Shown one piece after another: positions 10,761-23,200 of a stretch of DNA of 26,757 nucleotides. Positions within the stretch are counted from its first letter, which is position 1. Each line of letters opens with the position of its first letter. Origin of the DNA: Trachelipus rathkii (Eukaryota > Arthropoda > Malacostraca > Isopoda > Trachelipodidae); assembly GCA_015478945.1 (NCBI GenBank), contig JABUQX010002716.1, forward strand, positions 1 to 26,757, written 5' to 3'. Both the position numbers and the translations under genes were made by a program. The notes beneath the pieces were generated by a model that was not told the origin of the DNA, ran no database searches, and was given only the letters and a program-made list of their open reading frames with translations.

Positions 10761-13439
10761 CACACAAGACTTCAGGTATTGTCCGAAAGGACAGAAGAAA
10801 ATAAATGGTTAAGATAGGAAAGCACCCCCAATTTACCTCTAGTGATAAAAGCCAAACTGATGTCGGAATAAAATGGAATGAAATCTCAGATTATCCAGGG
10901 AATAAAAATTAAAATATTTAATAGATTCAAAGATTTTTTATATAGAATACTGGTGAGAGCTATATGGTGATAGATAAAAAGTTCATATCACTGTAGCTGA
11001 CCTTACTTGGGTTCGGTTGAACAAAAACTGATATCAAACGCAAAGTAAAAGTGTTTGTTAGTGTAATTAGACAGAAATAATATTGTAGAAATAAATTAAT
11101 CTAGGCACCATCCTCAGAAGTATACACACCCTCAATACTAATTATGAGAGATAGCCTGAATAGAGAAATTAATATATATTCGGGTAGATTTCAGAATTTT
11201 CATACCAAAAAAATTTACAAATTATATTTACATAATTTAAACCGAAATAAGATAAATAAATAATATATAAAAAAGGGAGATCATGGCTATCATATATACA
11301 AAAATCATATTTTAATATTTTGGCTCATTAGTATGTTCAAAACACGGGATCAGATACTATTCTGAGGTTACTTAAATTCCAAATAGTTTAATAGCCGACT
11401 CATACTACACACGCACGCCCCGCACCAACACTAGTCAATCTTAGAGCAAAAGAGCTATGGCACAAACGTTCGCAGAAATCGGCTACTCCAATGGACTGAC
11501 AAAAACATTAGTCCAGGATTGAATTGCTGATGAAAAACATATGAGCCAAGAGAGAAAAAAGAGATATATAGCCTCAGCTGCCGAATAAAAGAAAAATTTG
11601 GAGGTGTAGAAAGTCAAGAAGTTTACGTTAACTATAGAGTTTGATATTGTTATTTATTTCTTCTTTTTATTATTGTATTTATGTTTTATTCTTTTTTATT
11701 TTCTCTTAGAGTTGAGTAAAATTATATTAAAATAAGAGACCAAAGTATCGAGGCCTGTGTAACAATTAAGTTTAAGTAAGAAAGTTGTAGTTATAATAGT
11801 TGAATCAATAATATCAGAAAACTATCTCATAGATACAACAAATTCCAAAGTACTGAATGAAATAAGTTATTAAGATACGAAAGGATCATGATATTAAAAA
11901 AAAAAATTATATTCTAATTGCGTATTCAAAAAAATGTTTGAGTGAAGTCTAGATTGTCAAAACGTATGTTGTCCAAGGAATTAATGAATAGTGATTACAC
12001 CACAAAACTTTAACACATAAAATTTACATAACTCTGAAGATGGCTACAACATTATTACGTTATCAAATTACAAATTATGCGAACGCACCATAATTATGTA
12101 AAAACCATCAGAATCTCACTCGAAGTCAGAATTAATAGATCAAAAAGAAGACAAAAAACGCTTTAAATTCAACATAGCAAAAAAAATATTTGAAGAGAAA
12201 ACTATAATAGACGACTATTAATTCATGACAGAAATAAAATAACGGAGTTAAGAAATAAATGAGAAAATATAAGTAATATGCAACAGATAAGGCAAAAAAA
12301 ACAAAAATTTTAAAATCTATACACAACATAATATAAAAACAAATAAAAACTAAACACATCCTAATAAGTGATTTACACGCCTAACAATTTTGACAATTCA
12401 TCCCGTCTAAGTCTCTTCTTCAAAACACCTCTGGAAAATCTGTTTCTTACGCTTTCTTAATAACGAAAAATCGATTAAAACTTTTTTTATGACATTAGGG
12501 AAAGTTTACATGTAAAGTTTAAAAAACAAGAATTTCATGTTTAAATTTTAATATATTGTTTAGCATCCTATAATGACGTCAAGTAAAACAAAACCTCCTA
12601 ATAAAGCCTAATCCTAGAAGACAAATCGGTCATCCAATCACGGATCGCAGCGGGGCCAAAAGAATCAAAGTAAAGACAGACGAGGCTAACTCCAAATCAG
12701 ACTGCCCCTCACGTGGAATACAACTGGTGTATATAATCATCTAAGACACACTTTTAATCAAATAAAACCCTCGACAATTAAAACACCATATGATATTTTT
12801 TAACATCAGATAACTTCAGAACTCCAAATAGTCACAAAAAAAACACTAGTAGCACTAAACCACAGCAAAAAAATAATATACCTATAGACGCTCCATCTCC
12901 AACTCCTATCATTAATGATAAGTGCTAGGAATGGAACTTAATGGGATCCAAATATAGGAATACTATTTGCTCGGGAATCAATTTACGACTTTCATGTCTC
13001 ACTATGTCGTCTTAGAAATTCAAAACTTAGGTATGTTGACCATAACACTAGGTCTGCCCTTGCGGACTTATGTGCGAAAAGATCCCTCGAAAAGATATAC
13101 CTAAACGGTTTCTGAGCCGGACCCTTGTATCTATAAGACTTATGAGAAAAATAGGAAACAATGCAAATTTGCTTTAACCTCTGCCGTAGAGGAAAAATCA
13201 TAGACGTAAGAAAGATGAATAAAGAATAGTGTCCATAATCACAGTAACGGATTTCTACACGACCAAAGCGATGAAATAGGAGCTATTGACGGAAGAAAGT
13301 GACTCGAAAAGACAGGAGTATGTGTGAGGCCGGCGTAGAAACAAGGGCGTACTAGCTTAGTGAGTCAATCTAGAGTCCTGTAGACTGAACCAGGTTCTCA
13401 TTGCTTTAACTCTCTGCTCTCTCCTCTCTCATCTCCTCC
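10761..13439. other. AT-rich DNA, no gene recognised
   Basis: No supported coding region. Minus-strand frames at 12132-12359 and 12992-13201 are short and of random-looking composition. No tandem repeat longer than homopolymer runs was noticed. Confidence 0.5.
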
Positions 13440-13729
13440 TGGCTTCGGTCTCTCTGGCTCTCTCTCTCTGTCTACTTATCATCTATCTCTATTCTCTACA
13501 GGGTAACAAGGGTAAATCTGCCGTGGCACAGTTCAACGGCTCTGTGATGAAATGTGCTTCCTTACAAAAAAAATACCTCAGGATCGCACATACATTCTCT
13601 ACTCCAAAAAAGCAGGTCCCGGTGCTTCCTCTTTCCTTCAATAACGGCTCAGCATCATCATCTCTACTCTCGCTTACCATACTCTACTCTCTCGTCGCAC
13701 GCAAACGAAGCATGCTGCGCAACTCATAA
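13440..13729 (+). other. Candidate splice acceptor followed by a 75-codon open exon
   Basis: A long pyrimidine tract (about 13445-13498, mostly CT repeats) ends in CTCTACAG at 13494-13501, an excellent 3' splice-site match. The frame opening at 13502 (GNKGKSAVAQ) stays open to a stop at 13727-13729, and could be a terminal exon. The protein is not recognisable, the CT-rich tract may just be a microsatellite, and no matching donor was identified upstream. A minus-strand frame overlaps the same bases. This is a hypothesis only. Confidence 0.25.
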
Positions 13730-15114
13730 GTACGTGCTCCTTGCGCTTCCCTCATACATAAAATCGAAGCAAAAAACTCTTAACCATCGTTTCATACTTC
13801 AGAGAGAAATAAAGGAATAAACAACAGAAAGTTTATAGAGACTATAGAGGGTTATTTAATAGAGGGTACTTCAGCCAGTTTTAGGGATGAGGAATATCCA
13901 ATTTTCCCGTTTATGCACCTGTAAGATTAATAAAGTCAATACGAAATTACTTCATAATCGGTATATATTATATAACCGATATAATATTTATTCTTAAAAT
14001 TATTTATAAGAAAAGTAGCGCAAGAATACTCACACATAAGATGGAGCAGAAAAATACAACCATAAACTTTCTATCTCGCAAAACATTTCAGTGGTTATTG
14101 ATACCCTTAATATTTTTATTTCTTCACAATATAATACATATTTATAATTCTAAAAACTACACTTTGGATTAGCCATTTAGGCAACGTGCACAAAATATCC
14201 TAACAATAGTTGAATACTAAACTTGAAGAATCTTATTCATAATTCTAAATAATTCCAAATATATAAACCAAAAATAAATCTTGTTTTTTATATATATATA
14301 TTATAAATTTATCAAAAGTGCCAACACGCGTCTCTTGTTTACTATTCACCACAGGCTATGAGGTTCAATCAAAGACTCACATTAACTCATGTCTCATCAA
14401 AACCTGCATATATCCTCTTCAGTCACAGTATCTTGTGTCGTAAGACGAAAGATCTCAGCTGCAGAATCTGTTATATATCCTAATGCGCCACTAGCTCTAA
14501 ATCGCCCATGCCAATATCTCTCTCTATATTCTCAGCTTACTCCTGGACGCACATTCTATAGCTTTATATCATCTTAATATGCGACGGTGACCTGTGTGAT
14601 TATATGGCCTTCCTCTCTCTCTGCAATATAATAGATGCAATCTATTCAATGACCTCTGCCGCTCAAGAGCGTAGATCTCGACAGATCGCTATACAGTAAT
14701 TTTACAGGACTATTCATCAAATGCCACATCCCCTTCGATACAGATCTAATTATACCACTCGATACATGATAATGAGCAACTATACCATAACGACATATAT
14801 AACATAACTTGATAAGATACTACCTCTGTTTATACACCCACTCTAATACTATGGCTCATCTTTATGGCTGGATACTTTTTCTTGTATATCGTGTGTTTTA
14901 GTGACATAAGTTACTTTTAAGTAATAATGGACTATAGATAAATTAAATTAAATACGACAAATATAGACGGGTTATATGAGTAAACGTTCAGCGCTACTAA
15001 TATGATATACCTGATAGATATTACTATTTGGTGTCTACTTACATTTTTGAGAAATGCTATTACAATTCTAATTGATTTTTATTCTCTAAACCTCATAGTA
15101 CTAAATGGGAAAAG
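13730..15114. other. AT-rich DNA, nothing recognised
   Basis: No supported feature. A 62-codon plus-strand frame at 14389-14577 has no recognisable motif. Confidence 0.5.
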
Positions 15115-16080
15115 TACTACTAAAATACTTACAAACACCAAATAATATAAAAATATAAAAACTATATATAAAATAACTCATAAATATAAAATAACAAAAC
15201 AAAACTTACTCCCCATATATATAACAATAGCCAAAACCCATACTAAACACAACCCCTACACCCCAACTCCATAACCTTACACATGAAAATAAGAAATTAA
15301 TATACGTGGCGTATATCACTGAATCCTTTTGCATACACAATACTAATAACTATAACTTATAAATAAGCAAAATAACCAAAAACATACAATATATAAAAAC
15401 TACCAAAATAATATAATACAACACCTAAGAAATATAACACAATAACTTAACTAATAAAATACTAAACATCAAAAACATAATACATAAATATATAATGTAT
15501 AATAAAACCAATGATAATAATAACAACAAATATAAATAAAAAATAAATAAAATACATAATCAATAACATCAATACAACATCCACCTACAACATAACCATA
15601 AATACTAAATAATATATATATATAATATATTAATATAAACCAATATACAATATTAACTATAATATTATAAGATGAACACTATCTATATACTATAATAATA
15701 TGTATATACTAATACACTCTATACACTCTCAACTGCGATACGCTACCTTATAAAATATAAATAAATAAAGAATTATACATATAATATATAATAATAATAT
15801 ATATATTAAAACTAAGTATAATATAAATATAAATATTATATATTAATATATATATAATACTATACTTATTATGAATATATTAATATAAATATAATATAAA
15901 TTTACTAATACAAAAAATTAATATGAATAAAATAAAATATTAATACATATCTAATATATAATATAATAAATATACCTAATATAATATAACTAATAAAATA
16001 AAACTAACATAAATTATATAATGTATAAATATATAATAATATATATATTAATTCTTAATCAATGGATACTTCGAAAAATA
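15115..16080. other. G-depleted, A/C-rich strand-asymmetric tract
   Basis: The plus strand is almost free of G while keeping C. The 60 bases at 15121-15180 contain no G and 8 C; the 120 bases at 15541-15660 contain no G and 19 C. A also greatly exceeds T in much of the tract. No coding region or repeat unit was recognised. The asymmetry is directly visible; its cause is not. Confidence 0.75.
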
Positions 16081-16430
16081 ATTCATGGCTACAGGCCATT
16101 AGAAATAAGAAAATAAAATAATAAAAAAAAAATATAATATATAAATATATATACAATACGGATTAAATATATACTGCAGATACTATCTATGCTATATATA
16201 TATATACCCCTGTACTCAAATATTTCTATAATAATATACTAACTAGTTCTATAAAGTATTATATCATAATATACTTACTCATATATTATATATATAATAC
16301 ATACTTTACTATATATAACTATATATATTAATATACTATATAGTATATTAAATAATTATACTATTATATATATTATATAAATCCATATACTTACCGATAA
16401 TACTATAATAATATCATATGCGAAATGAGG
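16081..16430. other. AT-rich DNA with short TA runs
   Basis: Very AT-rich with short irregular TA runs. No gene or repeat unit was recognised. Confidence 0.5.
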
Positions 16431-16560
16431 AGCAGCAGATCTAACTGGTTAAAACTCTGCTTTAAAGTGCTTTAATTGGAAGAGATTTTAATATTAGATC
16501 CATATAAGTACAAGGAAGGCGGAGATGCAGAAGCACCCCTCCCACCTCTCGGTGAACCGA
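16431..16560 (+). repeat. Possible tRNA-derived SINE fragment
   Basis: The composition changes sharply from AT-rich to mixed. The segment near 16438-16452 (GATCTAACTGGTTAAAAC) resembles a tRNA A-box. No convincing B-box follows at the right distance, so this is only a weak resemblance. Confidence 0.2.
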
Positions 16561-16834
16561 AATGAAGATAGTTCTTGATTCAGAAAACTAAGAATAATGT
16601 GAATTTGTTCACCCCGAACTGATATTGATTGCAACTTGCATTTGACGTTCCAGGTATGGTAATTTAGCTCACGCTAGGTGGAGAACAAAGTCATCAGCAT
16701 GCATAAAAAGTTGTTTATTGGAACAATTGAAACTATGTCACTAAACACTAAACGTGGCAGCAAAAAAGGAGGACCTTAAGACACTATCTTGGGGAACTTT
16801 CTTTCCAATAACGAACGGTCTCAAAAAAAATGAA

Positions 16835-16835
<1 letters not shown>

Positions 16836-16926
<91 letters not shown>
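16836..16926. repeat. (AAT)n microsatellite
   Basis: About 30 uninterrupted AAT triplets. Read in one frame they give a poly-asparagine run, which is an artefact of the microsatellite. Confidence 0.95.
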
Positions 16927-16930
<4 letters not shown>

Positions 16931-17651
16931 GGTATTAGCTTGAATTAATCTGCGAGACATAAGTCCGAATAAACCATCTTCCCCGAGAAGACCCTACGAA
17001 TAGCGCTATCCACGAGAACTAGAGGGACGATTTAAGTGGAATTTACGAAACCCAAATTGGTAGTTAGCAAAAAGATTGAAGACTATTCAAGACAGAATAA
17101 GGTTTATTGGCTACAATTTTCTTTATCAACTTGCAAATGATACAAGAATGGTGATTGGTCTAATAGAATCCTCCATGTGCTGGTCTTCATGGTTTCAGAA
17201 AAGCTACCACATATGAATTAAACTACAGAACCGTAAAAGAATCCTCCATTGAGATTCTGTTATACAGATCCAGTAGAATGGCGGAAGCTGATGGATGAAG
17301 CTTCAGAAGAATAATGTAAGAAATTTCATCAGGACACATTACTCCGTCTCTACAGGAGAAGAAAAAACCGCACGAAACTCTAACAACATGAATAAATGAT
17401 TATATAAAAGATCCAGATTTTCCAACCCAAGTGTTTCAAAATCCGAAGCTGATGTTCGGCTGTTGGTATAGATTGCCAAAAATTCAGGATAATATTGAGT
17501 GCCACTAAAAGAACAAGAGAATGACTATCCCAATGCGTCCACCACAAGAGCTGGAGCAGATATCACCTCTGGCGGATTAAGGACGACAGGTGGGGAGCTG
17601 TTAGATTGTCAGGAAAATTTATCAATTACTAGCCAAGCAGAAGAAAAGGGC
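16927..17651. other. Mixed-composition DNA, no recognised gene
   Basis: Less AT-rich than its surroundings. One plus-strand stretch near 17380-17490 reads protein-like (DYIKDPDFPTQVF, then MFGCWYRLPKIQ) but is bounded by stops in frame. It could be a fragment of a decayed gene or element. No family was recognised. Confidence 0.3.
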
Positions 17652-17688
17652 AATATATATATATATATATATTATAATATATATATAG

Positions 17689-17758
<70 letters not shown>

Positions 17759-17761
17759 TTA

Positions 17762-17833
<72 letters not shown>
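17652..17833. repeat. (AT)n microsatellite
   Basis: Long AT array with a few interruptions (near 17675-17690 and 17755-17764). Confidence 0.95.
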
Positions 17834-17835
<2 letters not shown>

Positions 17836-17932
17836 AAGCTGGGTGCTTAGGACCGCTTCTTTAAGGTTGATTGAGAAGTTAATGTTCTTACAATTTTTAT
17901 TTTCCTACTTCTATTTTACAAGTGAGGGTTGG

Positions 17933-17976
17933 ACCCCTGTCCTAAAAAAAACAAAAACAAAGAATTAGAACAGGGT
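17933..17976. other. Inverted repeat just upstream of the 180-bp tandem array
   Basis: ACCCCTGTCCTAA (17933-17945) pairs with TTAGAACAGGGT (17965-17976), with one bulge and one mismatch, around an A-rich loop. It ends four bases before the first 180-bp unit. Confidence 0.5.
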
Positions 17977-17980
17977 AAAC

Positions 17981-18520
17981 CTAGTTATTACTATTCCACA
18001 TATGAATCATATTCTGCAGGAAGAATTCCTACAGAATATGAAGCTTATGCAGAGTAGCAGTACAAATGATTATTAGTTTAAAAGGGGCTGTTTTATGTAT
18101 ATGCATACACAGGCAGGAAAAGGATTCTCCCTGGTATACATTTGCATAAAGCAGCATTGCCTAGTTATTACTATTCCACATATGAATCATATTCTGCAGG
18201 AAGAATTCCTACAGAATATGAAGCTTATGCGGAGTAGTAGTACAAATGATTATTAGTTTGAGAGAGGCTGTTTTATGTATATGCATACACAGGCAGGAAA
18301 AGGATCCTCCCTGGTATACATTTGCATAAAGCAGCATTGCCTAGTTATTACTATTCCACATATGAATCATATTCTGCAGGAAGAATTCCTACAGAATATG
18401 AAGCTTATGTGGAGCAGTAGTACAAATGATTATCAGCTTGAGAGAGGCTGTTTTATGTATATGCATACACAGGCAGGAAAAGGATCCTCCCTGGTATACA
18501 TTTGCATAAAGCAGCATTAC
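17981..18520. repeat. Three-unit, 180-bp tandem repeat with two conserved hairpins per unit
   Basis: Units start at 17981, 18161 and 18341, with an exact 180-bp period and no indels. Each contains a 33-base near-perfect hairpin (18008-18040, 18188-18220, 18368-18400; arms CATATTCTG and CAGAATATG, inner GGAA/TTCC) and a longer imperfect hairpin (unit positions about 112-172, arms TTTATG...ATAC and GTAT...CATAAA). Units differ at unit positions 70, 71, 75, 78, 94, 97, 100, 102, 105 and 146, plus 179 at the very end. All are transitions, and nine of them fall between the two hairpins. The third unit reads open because a TAG at positions 94-96 of units 1 and 2 is CAG there, but coding is not supported. 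The array is either a satellite fragment or a tandemly duplicated structured element. Confidence 0.9.
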
Positions 18521-18587
18521 ATTTGATATGAGTCTCACACAGACACATATATTAAAAAATTGCCTATGTTGTTGTAACTTCTTTGAC

Positions 18588-18704
<117 letters not shown>

Positions 18705-18773
18705 ATATATTTAAATATATAGGTATCTTGTCCTTCCAGTATTATTATTAAATATATACATATATTGTTTTAG

Positions 18774-18802
<29 letters not shown>
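18774..18802. repeat. Short (TA)n microsatellite
   Basis: About 14 TA units between the AG array and the large composite array. Confidence 0.9.
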
Positions 18803-18804
<2 letters not shown>

Positions 18805-18860
18805 TTATATTATTATTATATATATAAATATAAATGTATTTACAACTATCTATTTAATTG

Positions 18861-19209
<349 letters not shown>

Positions 19210-19239
19210 TGCTGTGACCCTACTGCACTACAGTCACCT

Positions 19240-19690
19240 CTCGTTAAGCCTGTATGTAACCCATAAGCCCGCTCTGGGTTAGATATAGTAAATACCAATC
19301 TATGCGACTGCTATTTACTATATTGTCTCTAAAATATAAAATTCTCTAATTCTAACATTTTGGGTCTGTTCACCTCTGCGCTACTATTACCCAGCTTAGC
19401 CTCTCTTTGGGCCTGTACGTAACCCACAAGCCCGCTCTGGGTTAGATATAGTAAATACCGGTCTATGCGACCTCTATTTACTATATTATTGCTAAAATAT
19501 ATATTTAAATGTTTCTAATTCTAACATTTTGGGCTGTTCACCTCTGCGCTACTATTACCCCAGCTTAGCCTCACTCCAAACTGCTATGTAACGTTTACGT
19601 CCGCTAGGGTTAGATATGTGCGGAAATAACGGCCTATCCCAGAGCTGTTATTTCCCACATTATACTTAAAGATACATGCGACTCTTAATC
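19240..19690. repeat. Tandem repeat of about 165 bp with a conserved hairpin in each unit
   Basis: Two good units (starting near 19248 and 19411, period 163) and one diverged unit (from about 19583) share the order AACCC...GGGTT stem, GTTAGATAT, large hairpin, then, between units, TTCTAACATTTTGGG and CACCTCTGCGCTACTATTACC. The large hairpins are 19283-19323 and 19446-19486 (12-bp arms ATATAGTAAATA/TATTTACTATAT) and 19616-19660 (arms ATGTGCGGAAATAAC/GTTATTTCCCACAT with one bulge). The third stem has a different sequence but still pairs. The array lies downstream of the retrotransposon in that element's sense, so it may belong to its 3' LTR. It could also be an independent satellite. Confidence 0.75.
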
Positions 19691-20263
19691 TCCACCTAGT
19701 TTTCTCCTTACTCTAGCCTCTAGCTCCTAAGTTTGGCTAATTGCTTGAACCGCTACTTAAGCTTACTGCGAATTTTACACTGGCATGCATGAACACTTCA
19801 CTTTGTTTTCCTACTAGATTTTAGGCATTCTTTTTGATACGCTATTCAATCTAATGCGTTTTCGTTGCAACCTATTTCTAAACCTCAGCTTTAGGCTCCA
19901 CCGACTAGTCTAGGTTCGCCTAACTTTGCTCTAACCTAAAAATGTACTTAATAGGCTGCCCTTTTTCTAAACTCACCTTGTTTTTGGGTTTAATTATTTA
20001 ATTAGCATTAATTTGCTTGTATTTTAATATAATGTTGTAATTTTGCTATTATTTTGTACTAATTCTCTAGAAGGAAGCTACATGCTGTTGCGATTTTAAA
20101 AGTGATAATTCGGCGGCTTGGAGGCGTGGCTTAGTTCCACGAAACTACAACCACATCTTAAACATAGGGCGTGTTCGGCTCTACTCTGTAACTTTGTAGT
20201 TCAGCTCTGTAGTTCAGCTCTGTATAGATGTTCTTTCCACTTCCACAGAGAGTACCTTTCCAC
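19691..20263 (-). other. Unassigned DNA downstream of pol; possible 3' LTR sequence
   Basis: This segment follows the polypurine tract of the minus-strand retrotransposon, where a 3' LTR should lie. No second copy is visible on the other side of the element, so LTR limits cannot be set. The only link found is an 11-base match (ATCGCAACAGC on the minus strand) near 20084-20094 and again near 24904-24914, just upstream of the gag leader. A short LTR ending there is possible but unproven. Confidence 0.3.
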
Positions 20264-20276
20264 AGTACCCCCCTGC
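20264..20276 (-). other. Polypurine tract and likely start of the 3' LTR
   Basis: On the minus strand, 20 bases after the pol stop, GCAGGGGGG (20276-20268) is followed by TACTGTGG. A G-run next to a TG dinucleotide is the usual plus-strand priming site and LTR start of Ty3/gypsy elements, which places the LTR start near 20264. Confidence 0.6.
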
Positions 20277-20296
20277 AGAGCTGAGGCCGGGGCGCT

Positions 20297-23200
20297 CTAA
20301 TCCCGGTAGCGGAGTGGCCGGCGCAAATGACGGCCTCTGCTCGATACGTCTCTAGACGCAGGCGGCTGCAAACCAGGACGAGGGCGAGAACGAGGAGCTG
20401 GTGTTGGAGGTGCAGGAGTGTGGACGAGAGGGCGAGGAATACGAGAGGGAAGTGGAACATCTGCAGTACGACTTGTGGAAGGCATGGCAGGAGGTGGTGG
20501 AATGGGAGGGGACGGTAGAGGGAGAGGAGAAGGAGGAAAAGGAAGAGGATCTGGGTCAAGAGGAAGGAGTGGTGGAGATGGAGAGTCAGAGGGAGATGAA
20601 GGAGGAGAAGAGTCGGGAGGAGATGAAGGAGGTGGAGAATCTGGTACAGGATAAGAAGATGATGTATCCAAAGGAATCAGAATTGGTTTTGGAAACAAGT
20701 CCGAATCTTGGACGTCAGGAGGATTCGCCTCAAAATAGGCAGGTTTGAGACGATCTATTGATATTACTTCGGTGCGAGTGGGACGTTGTACCTTGAAGAA
20801 CTTCTCCTTCCGAAGTATGACTGGGAAGGGTCCGTCGTACTTGGGTTGGAGAGGAGAACGGTGGGAGTCATGCCTCACCAAAACATGGGTACAAGAAGAG
20901 AGATCTTTCGGAATGTAAGAGTGCACCTTTTGCTGGCGGGTCGGAGTAGGTCTCCAGGAGAGGGCACAGCGTTTCAAACGGGTGAGGTATAGGGTGGGAT
21001 CAGCAGTAGCAGGAGGGAAAGATTGAGAAAAGAACTCGCCCGGCAGACGGAGAGTAGAGCCATAAACGAGTTCGGAAGCTGAACACTGAAGGTCTTCCTT
21101 AACGGCAGTGCGTATACCAAGCATAACCAAAGGGAGGGCTTCCGTCCAATGTTCTGGTTGTGGGTGTGCCATGAGAGAAGCCTTTAGCTGACGGTGAAAC
21201 CTTTCACAAATCCCGTTCGAGATAGGGTGGAAACTGGTTGTATGGATCTTCTCAGAACCAAGCAAGCGCATCAAATCTTTCCAAAGGAAGGATTCGAAAA
21301 CGCGACCTTGATCCGTTGTGACCGAGAGAGGAATGCCAAACCGAGAGATCCAATGGGACAAGAAAGCTTTAGCAATAGATTCAGCTGTAGCAACAGAGAG
21401 TGGGATAGCTTCCGTCCAACGAGTGAACCTATCAATACAGGTGAGGATATATCGCTTGCCATGAGAAGGTGGGAGAGGTCCAACAATGTCGATGTGGACT
21501 CTCTCAAACCGTTGACCAGGAGGCAAGAAAGTGCCTAAGGGAGCTTTAGTATGTCTTTGCACTTTAGAGCGCTGACAAGCCATACAGGCGCGGACCCAGT
21601 TCGCTACGTCGGCGTTAACTTTAGGCCACACAAAACGAGCCGTTACCAGTTTGCGTGAAGCCTCGACGCCAGGGTGTGAAAGCGAGTGGAGATTGCAGAA
21701 GACTGCCTTTCGCAGAGAATTTGGAACGAAAGGGCGAGGGTGGCCTGTTGAAGTGTCACACAAGAGTCTCTTCTCTATGCCCGGAAGATTGAGCCACTGC
21801 AGCTGTAGAGAAGAGTCCTGCTGAAGATCGATATTGTCTTGCTCCTGGCACGTGGCCATGGCTGCGTAATCAATGTCAGGAATGGGGGAAAGAGCGTTAA
21901 TTTCAATCCGAGAAAGAGCATCCGCGGTGAAATTATCCACTCCGGAGATGTGACGTATGTCTGTCGTAAACTGGGAAACGAATTCAAGATGACGAGCTTC
22001 ACGGGGGGAGTGACGTTCATGCCGTGAAGCCATTGCGAAAGTGATCGCTTTGTGGTCGGTCAGGATGTGGAACTCCCGTCCTTCCAAAAAGTACCGAAAA
22101 TGGCGAACAGCAAGATACATAGCAAGCAATTCCCGTCCAAAAGCACTATACCTTGTTTCGGCGGGTTGCAGCTTGCGTGAAAAGAAGGCAAGTGGGCACC
22201 ATTCGCCCTTTTGGAACTGCTGAAGCACCGCACCAACAGCGAAATCGGAGGCATCTACCTGCACTCTCGCTGGTGCGGTATCGTGGGGATGAACTAAAAG
22301 AGTGGCGGAGGCGAGGGCTTCTTTGGAAGCCTCAAAAGCAGACTCTGCTGCCGGAGACCAGTCGACTTTAGTGGTGCTGCCTCGCTGTTTAGGACGAATG
22401 AGTGCGGTAAGCGGGCCTAGGAGGGCTGCCGCTGATTTCAGAAATCTGTGGTAAAAGTTGATCATTCCCAGATATTGACGAAGTTGCTTTTGATTTTGGG
22501 GAAGAGGAAAGGCTCGGATAGCGGCGACACGGTCTACAAGAGGGCAAATACCCTCAGCCGAGACTGTGTGACCAAGGAATGTAAGAGAAGACGCGCCGAA
22601 TACGCACTTGGTAGGATTGAGACGAATTCCCGCATCATCCAACCTACCAAAAACGGCACGTAGGTGATCCATATGTTCTTCAGGAGAGGAGGAAGCGACT
22701 AAAAGATCATCTAAATATGCCCAAGCAAAAGGAAGGCCACGGAGGATAGAATCGATGAACCTCTGGAAGGACTGGGCTGCATTTTTCAAACCGAATGGCA
22801 TTCTCGTGTACTCAAAGAGGCCAAAGGGGGTGATTACAGCTGTCTTGGGAACGTCCTCCGGAGCCACGGGTATCTGATGGTAGGCTCGAATTAAGTCCAA
22901 AGAAGAAAAAATGGTGTTGCCAGACAGGTGGGAAGTGAAACTTTGTATATGCGGTACAGGGTACCTATCCGGTGTTGTGGCAGAATTCAAAGCCCTAAAA
23001 TCACCACAGGGTCTCCAATCGCCCGTGGTGCCCTTAGGGACCATGTGTAGCGGAGAAGACCAACAACTCTTGGAAGGGCGCACAATGCCAAGTTGCAACA
23101 TGTGATCAAACTCGGCCTTGGCGGCTTTGAGTTTATCAGGAGGAAGGCGGCGAGCTCGAGCAAAGGTGGGTGGGCCAGTGGTCTCTATATGATGTTCCAC

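Noticed and set aside
6064..13587. Shared 13-mer AATACCTCAGGAT near 6064 and 13575
   Set aside because: The similarity does not extend into the flanks and is likely chance.
16754..16948. Poly-asparagine protein
   Set aside because: Translation of the (AAT)n array; no supported coding sequence around it.
17981..18520. CRISPR array
   Set aside because: Whole units of 180 bp repeat with no unique spacers, in eukaryotic DNA.
18275..18526. 83-codon open frame across the 180-bp repeat
   Set aside because: It is open only because one TAG is CAG in the third unit. Units 1 and 2 are interrupted at the same place.
20401..20748. Glu/Gly-rich open frames on the plus strand opposite the end of pol
   Set aside because: They are antisense readings of the Pro/Ser-rich tail of pol, which forces Gly/Glu/Arg-rich frames on the other strand. 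No motif or start context supports them.
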